A DNA stretch of 64,000 bases, from assembly GCA_937919945.1 (NCBI GenBank), contig CALESY010000153.1:1-64000 (forward strand), in the 5' to 3' direction. A model generated the notes under the pieces. That model made no database searches. It saw only the letters and a program-made list of their open reading frames with translations, and had not been told where the DNA came from. A program made the position numbers and the translations under genes. This stretch comes from an uncultured Chitinophagaceae bacterium (lineage in GTDB: Bacteria; Bacteroidota; Bacteroidia; Chitinophagales; Chitinophagaceae). How positions within the stretch are numbered: position 1 is the stretch's first letter; the number at the start of each line of letters is the position of its first letter. Below are positions 53,813 through 62,472 of the stretch, in pieces.

Positions 53813-54616
53813 TTAACTACAATATCGGATGTACAGCCCTTTTAACAAGTTATGCAACATTGATACAAACAATATTATGTTAAATGGTTTTAGTTTTTCT
53901 AAAAATGATATCCTATACCAGTAGCACCACTTGGTATTGAAACTACGTATATGATAATTGCGCTTTTTGTTTCGGTTATTGCTTATTGTATAAGAGTTGT
54001 TGTGTATTCTGTAAAGTAATAATGGTTCAGCAAGTTTGTGAATAGTAACGCCATCATTTATCATTCTCAACCAAAGGTCATAGTCTTCAAAGTCGGTATG
54101 CCTATATCCATACTGTACATATGGTACTTTACGCATCATAATAGAAGAATGGCCAAGTACATTGCTATATGGCAAGCTATATTTAATAGCTTGTGGTGTT
54201 ATATGTGACGAATTATATCTACTCAATCGTACTCCATTTTCATCAATATATTCCATGATGCAGTCTACCATCACTACATCCTCATTATTATCCAAATAAT
54301 CCACTTGTTTGTATATTCTATCTGGCAAGCAGATATCATCAGCATCCATACGCGCTACATACTTGCCATTACACAATTTCAACGCAGCATTTAGTGTGTT
54401 AACAAGCCCCATATTGTCAGGATTTTTATGAAGCTTTATTCTGGGATCTTTGTAGCGTTGTATAATACTTACTGAATCATCTGTACTACCATCATCAACT
54501 ATTATCAACTCAAACTTAGTATAGGTTTGGTTCAAAATACTGTCAATAGCTTCCCGCAAGTGCTTTTCACCGTTGTACACGGGCAGTATAATGCTTACTA
54601 ATGCTTGCTCTTTCAA
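53813..54616 (-). CDS. Family 2 glycosyltransferase
   Basis: This 267-residue GT-A enzyme has VSIILPVYNGEKHL (8-21), VDDGSTDDS (about 40-48) and the metal-binding ARMDADD (about 88-94). It uses a nucleotide sugar to extend a polysaccharide. Donor and linkage unknown. Confidence 0.92.
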   Translation of the reverse strand: MKEQALVSIILPVYNGEKHLREAIDSILNQTYTKFELIIVDDGSTDDSVSIIQRYKDPRIKLHKNPDNMGLVNTLNAALKLCNGKYVARMDADDICLPDRIYKQVDYLDNNEDVVMVDCIMEYIDENGVRLSRYNSSHITPQAIKYSLPYSNVLGHSSIMMRKVPYVQYGYRHTDFEDYDLWLRMINDGVTIHKLAEPLLLYRIHNNSYTISNNRNKKRNYHIRSFNTKWCYWYRISFLEKLKPFNIILFVSMLHNLLKGLYIRYCS

Positions 54617-54678
54617 ATATGACTGCCAAAAATAAGGGAAAAAACAGGTTGGGGATAGTTAAAAACTATAAGGATTAT

Positions 54679-55875
54679 TTACAAGTATGCCTTAAAGAAC
54701 TGTTGATACTTAGCTACAAAGTGTTTTTTATCAAAATGTGTTTTAGCATATTGATAAGCAGATGCTGCTAGACCTGTCCATTCATCTTTATTATTAATTA
54801 GCATTGAGAGTAGCTCACAACCTTGTTGCACAACTCCATCCTCATCTTGCGGGTTGGCTATAAGTAGTGCATTTATTTTATGGTGCAGGTGGGTTTTGTT
54901 GCCATCAAGTGCAGTAACAACAGGTATGCAGCCGTGCGCCATGCCTTCTTTAATAATCATTGGGAATCCTTCGTAAGCCGATGTCATGAGAATGGCGTGG
55001 CTATTTATATATAATTTCTGCATGTTAGCTGCTTCGCTAATTTCGCCGTGTATGATACAGTTTTGTTTAATATGGTCTGACAACTCGTCCATCATTGTAC
55101 CTGCAAAATGGAATTCAATCGGTAATTGTGCCTGTATACATTTTTCTGCAATCTTATTGATCAGATAAATTCTTTTTTGTGCACCACCCCTGCCTGCATA
55201 CAAAACTTTTAACGGTAAAGTGTGATTTTTTATAATATTATCTGGTATTACAGTTCCGTTTTCTATAGTGTGTAAATTTTTTGTATATATTGTAGGTATA
55301 TTATATTCTTCATATTGTTTTTTTACATTTTGTGGTGTAGCTGTGTCTATAAACATTCTGTTAGTTAGATATTTATAATTGCCGAGCCCGAAATACTCCA
55401 TGCCGTTATTGCCATATGTAAAATTGTGCAGCAATTCTGTTTTAATATGTTTTTTATTAATAAAAAATAGCATGTCATAAAAAAACGTACTGTTTGAACT
55501 GAATATGTGTGCTTTGGGGTGCTTATTGATATAAAATGCATAATAATGGACCGTAAATAGCCTGAAAAGGAGATTGTCACACCAAAAATGAATATCTGCA
55601 CAAAGGCTATTAGGCGTTGTATAGAATTCATCTCTAAGAAAGCTATTCATAGACTTTCTTGTGAAATACACTTGTTTATATATGTCTGAAACACTACTAA
55701 GTATGTCAAGATGCACTCTCTGAGCACCACCAATTGCATATCTGTCGAAGAAAAAAAAGAGACCTGTAGGATTTCTACGTTTAAAAAAAACAAAAGGATA
55801 TATAAAAATCAATGCTAAGGGATAGGTAAAACATAACAATACCCTGAACAATTTAATTTTTGTGAGGTTATGCAT
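54679..55875 (-). CDS. Family 4 (GT-B) glycosyltransferase
   Basis: This 398-residue GT-B protein has the donor-site segments VLYAGRGGAQKR and EGFPMIIKEGMAHGCIPVV, with the Ex7E pattern of the family. A hydrophobic N-terminal segment (about 9-30) may bind it to the membrane. It is the first gene of the cluster. AT-rich. Confidence 0.85.
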   Translation of the reverse strand: MHNLTKIKLFRVLLCFTYPLALIFIYPFVFFKRRNPTGLFFFFDRYAIGGAQRVHLDILSSVSDIYKQVYFTRKSMNSFLRDEFYTTPNSLCADIHFWCDNLLFRLFTVHYYAFYINKHPKAHIFSSNSTFFYDMLFFINKKHIKTELLHNFTYGNNGMEYFGLGNYKYLTNRMFIDTATPQNVKKQYEEYNIPTIYTKNLHTIENGTVIPDNIIKNHTLPLKVLYAGRGGAQKRIYLINKIAEKCIQAQLPIEFHFAGTMMDELSDHIKQNCIIHGEISEAANMQKLYINSHAILMTSAYEGFPMIIKEGMAHGCIPVVTALDGNKTHLHHKINALLIANPQDEDGVVQQGCELLSMLINNKDEWTGLAASAYQYAKTHFDKKHFVAKYQQFFKAYL

Positions 55876-56006
55876 GTTTAATTAATTATCCTGTTTGGGA
55901 TAGTGAAAGTAGCAATAAGTTGGGGAATGATAAAAAACAGAAAATGAAGGCAACCAATATTAAAAAATGATGATGCAAAAATAGCATCAAAAAGCCTTGT
56001 ATATCC

Positions 56007-56036
56007 TTGTAAATTCGCCCCATAACTATAACTTTG
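56007..56036 (+). promoter_or_regulatory. Promoter of the nuo operon
   Basis: TTG (56007-56009), a 19-base spacer and TAACTTTG (56029-56036) match the Bacteroidota TTTG/TAnnTTTG pattern. Start of transcription would be near 56043, about 30 bases before the nuoA ATG. Confidence 0.6.
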
Positions 56037-56073
56037 CTACCTCTGTTCAGAACGTTCGAAGTATTGTAGTAAT

Positions 56074-56466
56074 ATGAATTTTCTATTATTGGCTGCCGAC
56101 CAGCAAACACCATTCAGTTACTTACCTGTAGCCATTCAATTATTGGTGGGTATAGGCTTTGTGGTATTAACGATAGGTGCTTCTCAGTTTTTAGGGCCTA
56201 AGCGAAATACCGCAGATAAACTTATCAACTTCGAAAGTGGTATCCCCTCTGTTGGCAATGCTCGCCAGCCTATGGCTATCAAATATTTTTTGGTTGCCAT
56301 ATTATTTGTCTTGTTCGATGTGGAAGTAATTTTCTTCTATCCTTACGCAGTCAATTTTAAAGAGCTGGGACAAGAGGGCTTTCTGGCTGTTATTATGTTT
56401 GTCGCCTTTTTCCTATGCGGGTTTATATATATTGTTAAAAAAGGTGCATTGGATTGGGAAGATTAG
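56074..56466 (+). CDS. nuoA: NADH-quinone oxidoreductase subunit A
   Basis: This 130-residue membrane subunit of complex I has three membrane segments and the family signature NFESGIPSVGNARQPMAIKY with LFDVEVIFFYP. It is the first gene of the operon. Confidence 0.96.
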   Translation: MNFLLLAADQQTPFSYLPVAIQLLVGIGFVVLTIGASQFLGPKRNTADKLINFESGIPSVGNARQPMAIKYFLVAILFVLFDVEVIFFYPYAVNFKELGQEGFLAVIMFVAFFLCGFIYIVKKGALDWED

Positions 56467-56525
56467 ATGAAAGTTTAACCATATCAATGTTGTAATTGTT
56501 ATTACAACTAAATAATGAACAAATT

Positions 56526-57089
56526 ATGGGACGTCCCGTACAATACAATACAAATGTGAAGCTTGCCCCGATGCCTGAAGGCTATTCGGGAGAAGGGTTT
56601 ATGGCTACTTCTTTTGATAAAGTAGTAGGCTTAGCACGTAAGAATTCTTTGTGGCCTCTGCCTTTTGCAACATCTTGCTGTGGTATAGAGTTTATGGCTA
56701 CCATGGGTTCTAACTACGACCTTGCACGTTTTGGTTCAGAGCGTATGGGTTTTACACCCCGCCAGTGCGATATGCTCTTGGTAGCAGGTACAATAGCCAA
56801 AAAAATGGCACCTGTATTACGCCAGGTTTACTTGCAAATGGCTGAACCGCGCTGGGTAATAGCTATTGGAGCATGTGCATCAAGCGGTGGTATATTCGAC
56901 TCTTACCCTGTATTGCAAGGTATAGACCAGGTAATACCTGTTGATGTGTATGTTGCAGGATGCCCTCCACGCCCCGAAGCAATATTGGATGGTATTGTAA
57001 AGCTGCAGGACCTGGTACATAACGAAAGCTTGCGACGCCGTAACAGCCCGCAGTATAAAGCATTACTTGAAAGCTACGCAATACAGTAA
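56526..57089 (+). CDS. nuoB: NADH-quinone oxidoreductase subunit B
   Basis: This 187-residue subunit holds Fe-S cluster N2 next to the quinone site. Cys ligands lie in ATSCCGIEFM, GACASSGGIFDSY and VAGCPPRPEA, all present. The start was taken at MGRPVQYN (56526); ten extra codons upstream are unlikely. Confidence 0.97.
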   Translation: MGRPVQYNTNVKLAPMPEGYSGEGFMATSFDKVVGLARKNSLWPLPFATSCCGIEFMATMGSNYDLARFGSERMGFTPRQCDMLLVAGTIAKKMAPVLRQVYLQMAEPRWVIAIGACASSGGIFDSYPVLQGIDQVIPVDVYVAGCPPRPEAILDGIVKLQDLVHNESLRRRNSPQYKALLESYAIQ

Positions 57090-57125
57090 TTCAAAAGCAA
57101 AACTCAAAAATGGTACTACCATTTT
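57088..57125. repeat. AATTCAAAA unit and inverted repeat between nuoB and nuoC
   Basis: AATTCAAAA (57088-57096) is followed by a 9 bp inverted repeat AAAATGGTA/TACCATTTT with one central base (57107-57125). Similar units lie before nuoE, nuoG and nuoI. Confidence 0.5.
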
Positions 57126-57155
57126 GATTGTTGACTTTTTACTTCGATTTATTTT

Positions 57156-57665
57156 ATGGCATTGACCAACGAAATATTAAAACAAAAACTGACCGATAAG
57201 TTTGGCGAACAGCTAACCGAATGGGAAGAGCAGTATGCATTGCTGACAGCTCGCATACCGGCAGATGCCAATCTTAAAGTAATTCAATATTTGTTCGAAA
57301 CGGAAGGTTTTCAGTTTCTTACAGACCTTACAGCTGTGCACTATCCCGACAGGACAGGTGAAGAACTGTGTGTTGTGTATCACTTGCATAATCTGGTTGA
57401 AAACATACGCTTGCGTTTGAAGGTGTATGTGCCGGTTGAAAAACCTGATGTATTTACTGCTACTAAAATATTCTCCGGGGCCAACTGGATGGAGCGTGAA
57501 ACCTACGATAACTTTGGTATTAACTTCGTAGGCCACCCTAACCTTACGAGAATTTTGAATGTTGACGAGATGGACTACTTCCCGATGCGTAAAGAATACC
57601 AGATGGAAGACCCTACTCGCATAGATAAAGATGATGAAATGTTTGGCAGAGGCGGCAGCATATAA
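57156..57665 (+). CDS. nuoC: NADH-quinone oxidoreductase subunit C
   Basis: This 169-residue peripheral-arm subunit has the signature ERETYDNFGINFVGHPNL. nuoC and nuoD are separate here, not fused as in E. coli. Confidence 0.96.
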   Translation: MALTNEILKQKLTDKFGEQLTEWEEQYALLTARIPADANLKVIQYLFETEGFQFLTDLTAVHYPDRTGEELCVVYHLHNLVENIRLRLKVYVPVEKPDVFTATKIFSGANWMERETYDNFGINFVGHPNLTRILNVDEMDYFPMRKEYQMEDPTRIDKDDEMFGRGGSI

Positions 57666-57696
57666 TATTTGAAAATAATTAACTGACTTTGGACTA

Positions 57697-58935
57697 ATGT
57701 CTGAACAACAACATATACAACTTGCAGAAGAGTCGCTGGCGAAGCAGAGTACCACGCTCAACCTGGGACCTACACACCCTGCAACACATGGTGTATTCCA
57801 GAACATCATGGAGATTGACGGAGAGCGTGTTTTAAGCACTGTACCTACTATCGGTTATATTCATCGCGCATTTGAAAAAATTGCTGAACGCCGCCCTTAT
57901 TATCAGGTTACACCGCTTACAGACAGGCTCAACTATTGCAGTGCCCCCATCAACAATATGGGCTGGCATATGACTATAGAAAAACTGATAGGCATACAAA
58001 CACCTAAACGTGTGGATTACATGCGTGTTATCATTATGGAATTGGCACGCATCGCAGACCACCTGATATGTAACTCTGTGGTAGCAGTAGATACGGGTGC
58101 CCTTACAGGTTTTACATATGTATTTCAATGGCGGGAATTGATTTACGAGATATATGAAGAGATTTGCGGTAGCCGCCTTACTACAAACATCGGTCGTGTA
58201 GGTGGTTTTGAGCGCAACTTCACGCCTGTTGCTTGGCAGAAAATCAACAAATTCATGGAGGGCTTCCCCAAAGTGATGCGTGAATTTGAAGCCCTGCTGA
58301 ATCGTAACCGCATTTTTATGGAACGTTGTATAGATGCAGGCCCCATCAGTGCAGAGCGCGCATTGAACTACAGCTTTACCGGTCCGAACCTACGCGCGGC
58401 AGGTGTTGATTATGATGTTCGTGTAGCGCAACCATACTCATCTTATCAGGATTTTGATTTTAAAATACCCGTTGGCACTACTGGCGATGTGTATGATCGT
58501 TACATGGTGCGCAACGACGAGATATGGCAGAGCTATAGTATTATAGAGCAGGCATTACAGAAGATTGCAGCATTGGAAAAAGAAGACCCTGCACAGAAAG
58601 ATGTTTTCTATGCGCCAGAGTCAGATGCTTATCACCTGCCACCCAAAGAAGATGTGTACACGAAGATGGAAGCTTTGATATACCACTTCAAAATGATAAT
58701 GGGTGAAATAGCGGTGCCGGCCGGCGAAGTATATCATGGAGTAGAAGGCGCGAATGGAGAAGTAGGTTATTACCTGATAAGTGATGGCGGGCGTACACCA
58801 TATCGTCTGCACTTCCGTAGGCCATGCTTCATCTATTATCAGGCATATCCTGAAATAGTGGCAGGTGGTTTATTGAGTGATGCGATTATAACATTAAGCA
58901 GCCTGAATGTAATAGCGGGCGAACTGGATGCGTAG
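57697..58935 (+). CDS. nuoD: NADH-quinone oxidoreductase subunit D
   Basis: This 412-residue 49-kDa-type subunit forms the quinone pocket with NuoB. It has NLGPTHPATHGVFQ near residue 22, IGYIHRAFEKIAE and the C-terminal DAIITLSSLNVIAGELDA typical of the family. Confidence 0.97.
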   Translation: MSEQQHIQLAEESLAKQSTTLNLGPTHPATHGVFQNIMEIDGERVLSTVPTIGYIHRAFEKIAERRPYYQVTPLTDRLNYCSAPINNMGWHMTIEKLIGIQTPKRVDYMRVIIMELARIADHLICNSVVAVDTGALTGFTYVFQWRELIYEIYEEICGSRLTTNIGRVGGFERNFTPVAWQKINKFMEGFPKVMREFEALLNRNRIFMERCIDAGPISAERALNYSFTGPNLRAAGVDYDVRVAQPYSSYQDFDFKIPVGTTGDVYDRYMVRNDEIWQSYSIIEQALQKIAALEKEDPAQKDVFYAPESDAYHLPPKEDVYTKMEALIYHFKMIMGEIAVPAGEVYHGVEGANGEVGYYLISDGGRTPYRLHFRRPCFIYYQAYPEIVAGGLLSDAIITLSSLNVIAGELDA

Positions 58936-58952
58936 TAACAGTGAAAATTAAA

Positions 58953-58987
58953 AATTCAAAACTGTTTTGAATTTTGACTTTTGAATT
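58953..58987. repeat. AATTCAAAA inverted repeat between nuoD and nuoE
   Basis: AATTCAAAA (58953-58961) and TTTTGAATT (58965-58973) form a perfect 9 bp inverted repeat with 3-base loop; a second TTTTGAATT follows at 58979-58987. Confidence 0.55.
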
Positions 58988-58994
58988 AAGGAAA

Positions 58995-59492
58995 ATGAAA
59001 TTTTCGGCAGAAAAACTGAATAAGGTAAAAGAAATCATGGCACGCTATCCCGAGGGGAAGCACAAAAGTGCCTTGATACCTGTACTGCACATAGCGCAGG
59101 AGGAAAATGGCGGCTGGCTTAGTACAGAGGCTATGGACCATGTTGCAGAAGTGCTGAATATATTGCCTATTGAGGTATATGAGGTAGCAACATTTTATAC
59201 GATGTTCAACCTGAAACCCGTAGGTAAATATGTATTTGAAGTATGCCGTACAGGGCCTTGTATGCTGAATGGCAGTGATGATATTATTGAATACATCAAA
59301 GAGAAACTAAACATCAGAGAAGGAGAAACTACATTGGATGGTCTATTTACCCTGAAGCCTGCTGAGTGCCTTGGTGCATGTGGCTATGCACCCATGATGC
59401 AGCTTGGCAAACACTACCGCGAACACCTTACGAAAGAAAAAGTGGACGCGATAATTGATGAGTGCAGAAGAAATGCTGCTAATAATAATTGA
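58995..59492 (+). CDS. nuoE: NADH-quinone oxidoreductase subunit E
   Basis: This 165-residue subunit carries [2Fe-2S] cluster N1a with Cys in CRTGPCMLNGSDD and CLGACGYAPMM. The start was taken at ATG 58995. The exported NTF2-like gene begins one base after its stop (TGATATG). Confidence 0.95.
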   Translation: MKFSAEKLNKVKEIMARYPEGKHKSALIPVLHIAQEENGGWLSTEAMDHVAEVLNILPIEVYEVATFYTMFNLKPVGKYVFEVCRTGPCMLNGSDDIIEYIKEKLNIREGETTLDGLFTLKPAECLGACGYAPMMQLGKHYREHLTKEKVDAIIDECRRNAANNN

Positions 59493-59493
59493 T

Positions 59494-59910
59494 ATGCGTA
59501 GCATTGTTACCATATCATTGCTCTTTATATATAGCACGGTTTTCGCACAAGACGAAAAAGGTTTACAGCTGGCTGCTGCCGACTTTCATAATGCATTGAT
59601 TGCAAAAGACACAGCCAAGCTGAAAAATATGCTAAGCGAAAAACTTGTTTACGGACACTCTAACGGGTGGAAGGAAAACAGACAGGAAATGATAAACAAC
59701 CTGTACAACGGTACGATACAGTATTTGAAAATACAGTCGGCAGACGAACAGGTAACAATAGAAGGAAATACTGGTTGCATACGTGCTACGTTGGATATAG
59801 ATGTGATAATGGACGGTAAAACCCTGCCATTCAGGCTACACGGATTGCAAGTGTGGGTATGGAAGAATAAAAAATGGCAACTGCTTAGCAGGCAGAGTGT
59901 GAAATTGTAA
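59494..59910 (+). CDS. Exported NTF2-like (DUF4440-type) protein inside the nuo operon
   Basis: This 138-residue protein has a signal peptide (1-18, ending VFAQ) and an NTF2-like domain (about 24-138: AADFHNALIAKDTAKLKNML, then WVWKNKKWQLLSRQS). It lies between nuoE and nuoF, one base after the nuoE stop and 64 bases before nuoF, so it is almost certainly co-transcribed. It is not a known complex I subunit. The signal peptide puts it in the periplasm while NuoE and NuoF are cytoplasmic, so a direct contact with them is unlikely. Function unknown. Confidence 0.85.
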   Translation: MRSIVTISLLFIYSTVFAQDEKGLQLAAADFHNALIAKDTAKLKNMLSEKLVYGHSNGWKENRQEMINNLYNGTIQYLKIQSADEQVTIEGNTGCIRATLDIDVIMDGKTLPFRLHGLQVWVWKNKKWQLLSRQSVKL

Positions 59911-59974
59911 CGCCTGTACCCGAAACGGGAATGGGTTAAAAAAATAAAAGAAAGTCTCTTTAGGGATTTAGGGT

Positions 59975-61324
59975 ATGAAACTATTATTAGAACACGCACA
60001 TGTAGAAGGCATCCGCTACTACGATACTTACCGTAAACACGGAGGGTATCGTTCGGTAGAGAAGGCTTTTAAGATGACACCCGAAGAAATAGTGGAAGAA
60101 GTGAAGAAAAGCGGACTTCGCGGCCGTGGCGGTGCAGGCTTCCCTACCGGTATGAAGTGGAGCTTTCTGGCAAAACCCGAAGGTGTGCCTCGCCATTTGG
60201 TATGCAATGCAGATGAGTCTGAACCCGGTACTTTCAAAGACCGCTACCTGATGGAGTTCATTCCGCACCTGTTGATAGAAGGTCTTATTGTCAGCAGTTT
60301 TGCATTGGGCAGCAATGCTACTTATATATATATACGTGGCGAGTATGCATGGATAGTTGACATATTGGAGCAAGCTATAACAGAAGCAAAAAACAACGGT
60401 TGGCTCGGTAAGAATATATTGAATAGTGGTTTTGATTGTGAAATATATGTGCAACGCGGTGGTGGTGCATATATATGCGGTGAGGAAACTGCTCTGATAG
60501 AATCGCTGGAAGGTAAGCGTGGTAATCCGCGCATCAAACCACCATTCCCGGCTATACAGGGCGTATGGATGCGCCCCACAGTGGTAAACAATGTAGAAAC
60601 ATTAGCTGCTGTAGTGCCTATCATCAACAATGGTGGCGAGGCATATGCAAGCATAGGTGTAGGTAAATCAACCGGCACTAAACTGTTGTCTGTTTGCGGT
60701 AATGTGAAAAGGCAGGGTATCTACGAAATAGACATGACACAAACAGTAGAAGAATTTATCTTCTCTGACGAATACTGTGGTGGTATAGCCAACGGCAAAC
60801 GCCTGAAAGCATGCATACCGGGTGGTTCGTCTGTACCTATATTGCCTGCAAACCTGACACTGAAAACAGCCAAAGGCGAACCACGTTATATGAACTATGA
60901 AAGCCTCTCTGATGGCGGCTTTGCTACGGGCTCTATGATGGGTTCTGGTGGCTTCATCGTATTAGACGAAGACCAGTGCGTAGTACGCCATACAATGACG
61001 CTGGCACGTTTCTACAACCACGAAAGTTGCGGACAATGCAGCCCATGTAGAGAGGGTACCGGCTGGATGTATAAAATATTGAAGAATATAGAATACGGAA
61101 AAGGTAAGATGAGCGATATAGACCTGTTGTGGGATATACAGCGCAAGATAGAAGGTAATACCATCTGTCCGCTGGGCGATGCCGCAGCATGGCCTGTAGC
61201 AGCTGCTATCCGCCACTTCCGCGATGAATTTGAGTGGCATGTAAATAACCCGGATGAAGCACAAAACAGGAACTATGGGTTAGCACATTATGCAGATCCT
61301 ATACATGTACCTGCAAGTGCATAG
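59975..61324 (+). CDS. nuoF: NADH-quinone oxidoreductase subunit F
   Basis: This 449-residue subunit binds NADH and FMN and carries cluster N3. It has GRGGAGFPTGMKWSF, the FMN/NAD motif GAYICGEETALIESLEG and the cluster motif ESCGQCSPCREGT with a later Cys in NTICPLGD. Confidence 0.98.
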   Translation: MKLLLEHAHVEGIRYYDTYRKHGGYRSVEKAFKMTPEEIVEEVKKSGLRGRGGAGFPTGMKWSFLAKPEGVPRHLVCNADESEPGTFKDRYLMEFIPHLLIEGLIVSSFALGSNATYIYIRGEYAWIVDILEQAITEAKNNGWLGKNILNSGFDCEIYVQRGGGAYICGEETALIESLEGKRGNPRIKPPFPAIQGVWMRPTVVNNVETLAAVVPIINNGGEAYASIGVGKSTGTKLLSVCGNVKRQGIYEIDMTQTVEEFIFSDEYCGGIANGKRLKACIPGGSSVPILPANLTLKTAKGEPRYMNYESLSDGGFATGSMMGSGGFIVLDEDQCVVRHTMTLARFYNHESCGQCSPCREGTGWMYKILKNIEYGKGKMSDIDLLWDIQRKIEGNTICPLGDAAAWPVAAAIRHFRDEFEWHVNNPDEAQNRNYGLAHYADPIHVPASA

Positions 61325-61331
61325 TGTTTAT

Positions 61332-61356
61332 GAATTTTGACTTATGAATTTTGAAA
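61332..61356. repeat. GAATTTTGA repeat between nuoF and nuoG
   Basis: Two direct copies of TGAATTTTGA (61331 and 61345) fill the gap between the genes, related to the AATTCAAAA units elsewhere in the operon. Confidence 0.45.
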
Positions 61357-61357
61357 A

Positions 61358-62443
61358 ATGTCTGAGCAACCAAAATTTAAAGTAACAATAGATAACATTA
61401 CAGTAGAAGTACCTGTTGGTACTACCATACTGAATGCCGCACGTATGATAGGAGGTGATGTAACACCCCCGGCAATGTGCTACTACAGCAAACTGGAAGG
61501 TAGTGGGGGTAAATGCCGTACTTGTCTGGTGGAGGTGAGTAAAGGTTCTGAAAAAGACCCGCGCCCTATGCCGAAGTTGGTGGCAAGCTGCCGTACTACT
61601 GTGATGGATGGAATGGAAGTAAAAAACATTACTTCAGAGAAAGTACTGGAAGCACGTAAAGGAGTTGTGGAAATGCTGCTCGTAAATCACCCACTGGATT
61701 GCCCGGTGTGTGACCAGGCAGGTGAATGTCATTTGCAGGACTTGAGTTATGAGCACGGCGCGTCTACTACCCGTTATGAATTTGACCGCCGAACATTTGA
61801 AAAAGAAGACTTAGGCGATTATATATCGCTGCATATGACACGCTGTATACTATGCTATCGTTGTGTATACACAGCAGAACAGCTAACTAATAAACGCGAA
61901 CATGGTGTATTGGACCGTGGCGACCATGCATCTATAAGCACTTTGTTGGGCAAATCACTGGACAATGAATTTATAGGCAATGTAATTGATGTTTGCCCCG
62001 TAGGTGCTCTTACAGATAAAACATTCCGCTTCAAAAACCGTGTATGGTTTACAAAGCCGGTAGATGCCCACCGCGACTGCCCAACCTGCAGTGGTAAGGT
62101 ACGTTTGTGGATGCGCGGCGATGAGGTATTCCGTGTAACTGCTCGTAAAGACGAATGGGGCGAGGTGGAAGAATGGATATGTAATGATTGTCGTTTCCAT
62201 AAAAAAGAAACAAAAGACTGGATAGTAGAAGGTCCATCAAAAATCAGCAGGCATAGTGTTATATCACAAGGGCATTATGTAGGTGTGAAAAAACAACCTG
62301 TACTGATAGACAAAGTGATAGGGAAAGACCCGAAACTATTACTAGATATACATAGTATAAGTGATGTTAACAGGCCAGAGGTGGAATTGTCGAAGATCGC
62401 AGGGCCTGCACGAAGTGATGATTTTAAGAATACAGGTAAATAA
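61358..62443 (+). CDS. nuoG: NADH-quinone oxidoreductase subunit G, short form
   Basis: This 361-residue protein keeps the Fe-S part of NuoG: the [2Fe-2S] ligands in KCRTCLVEV, the His-Cys [4Fe-4S] site NHPLDCPVCDQAGEC, CILCYRCVY with VCPVGAL, and a further CPTCSGKVRLW. The large molybdopterin-type domain of longer NuoG (700-900 residues) is missing, with a normal stop and no frameshift seen. Short NuoG occurs in Bacteroidota, so this is probably native. Confidence 0.93.
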   Translation: MSEQPKFKVTIDNITVEVPVGTTILNAARMIGGDVTPPAMCYYSKLEGSGGKCRTCLVEVSKGSEKDPRPMPKLVASCRTTVMDGMEVKNITSEKVLEARKGVVEMLLVNHPLDCPVCDQAGECHLQDLSYEHGASTTRYEFDRRTFEKEDLGDYISLHMTRCILCYRCVYTAEQLTNKREHGVLDRGDHASISTLLGKSLDNEFIGNVIDVCPVGALTDKTFRFKNRVWFTKPVDAHRDCPTCSGKVRLWMRGDEVFRVTARKDEWGEVEEWICNDCRFHKKETKDWIVEGPSKISRHSVISQGHYVGVKKQPVLIDKVIGKDPKLLLDIHSISDVNRPEVELSKIAGPARSDDFKNTGK

Positions 62444-62457
62444 TTAAACGAACTAAC

Positions 62458-62465
62458 TAGTTTTG
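62458..62465 (+). promoter_or_regulatory. Candidate internal -7 element (TAGTTTTG) before nuoH
   Basis: TAGTTTTG matches TAnnTTTG and ends seven bases before the nuoH ATG. Could give extra nuoHI transcription. Confidence 0.3.
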
Positions 62466-62472
62466 CGCCGCT

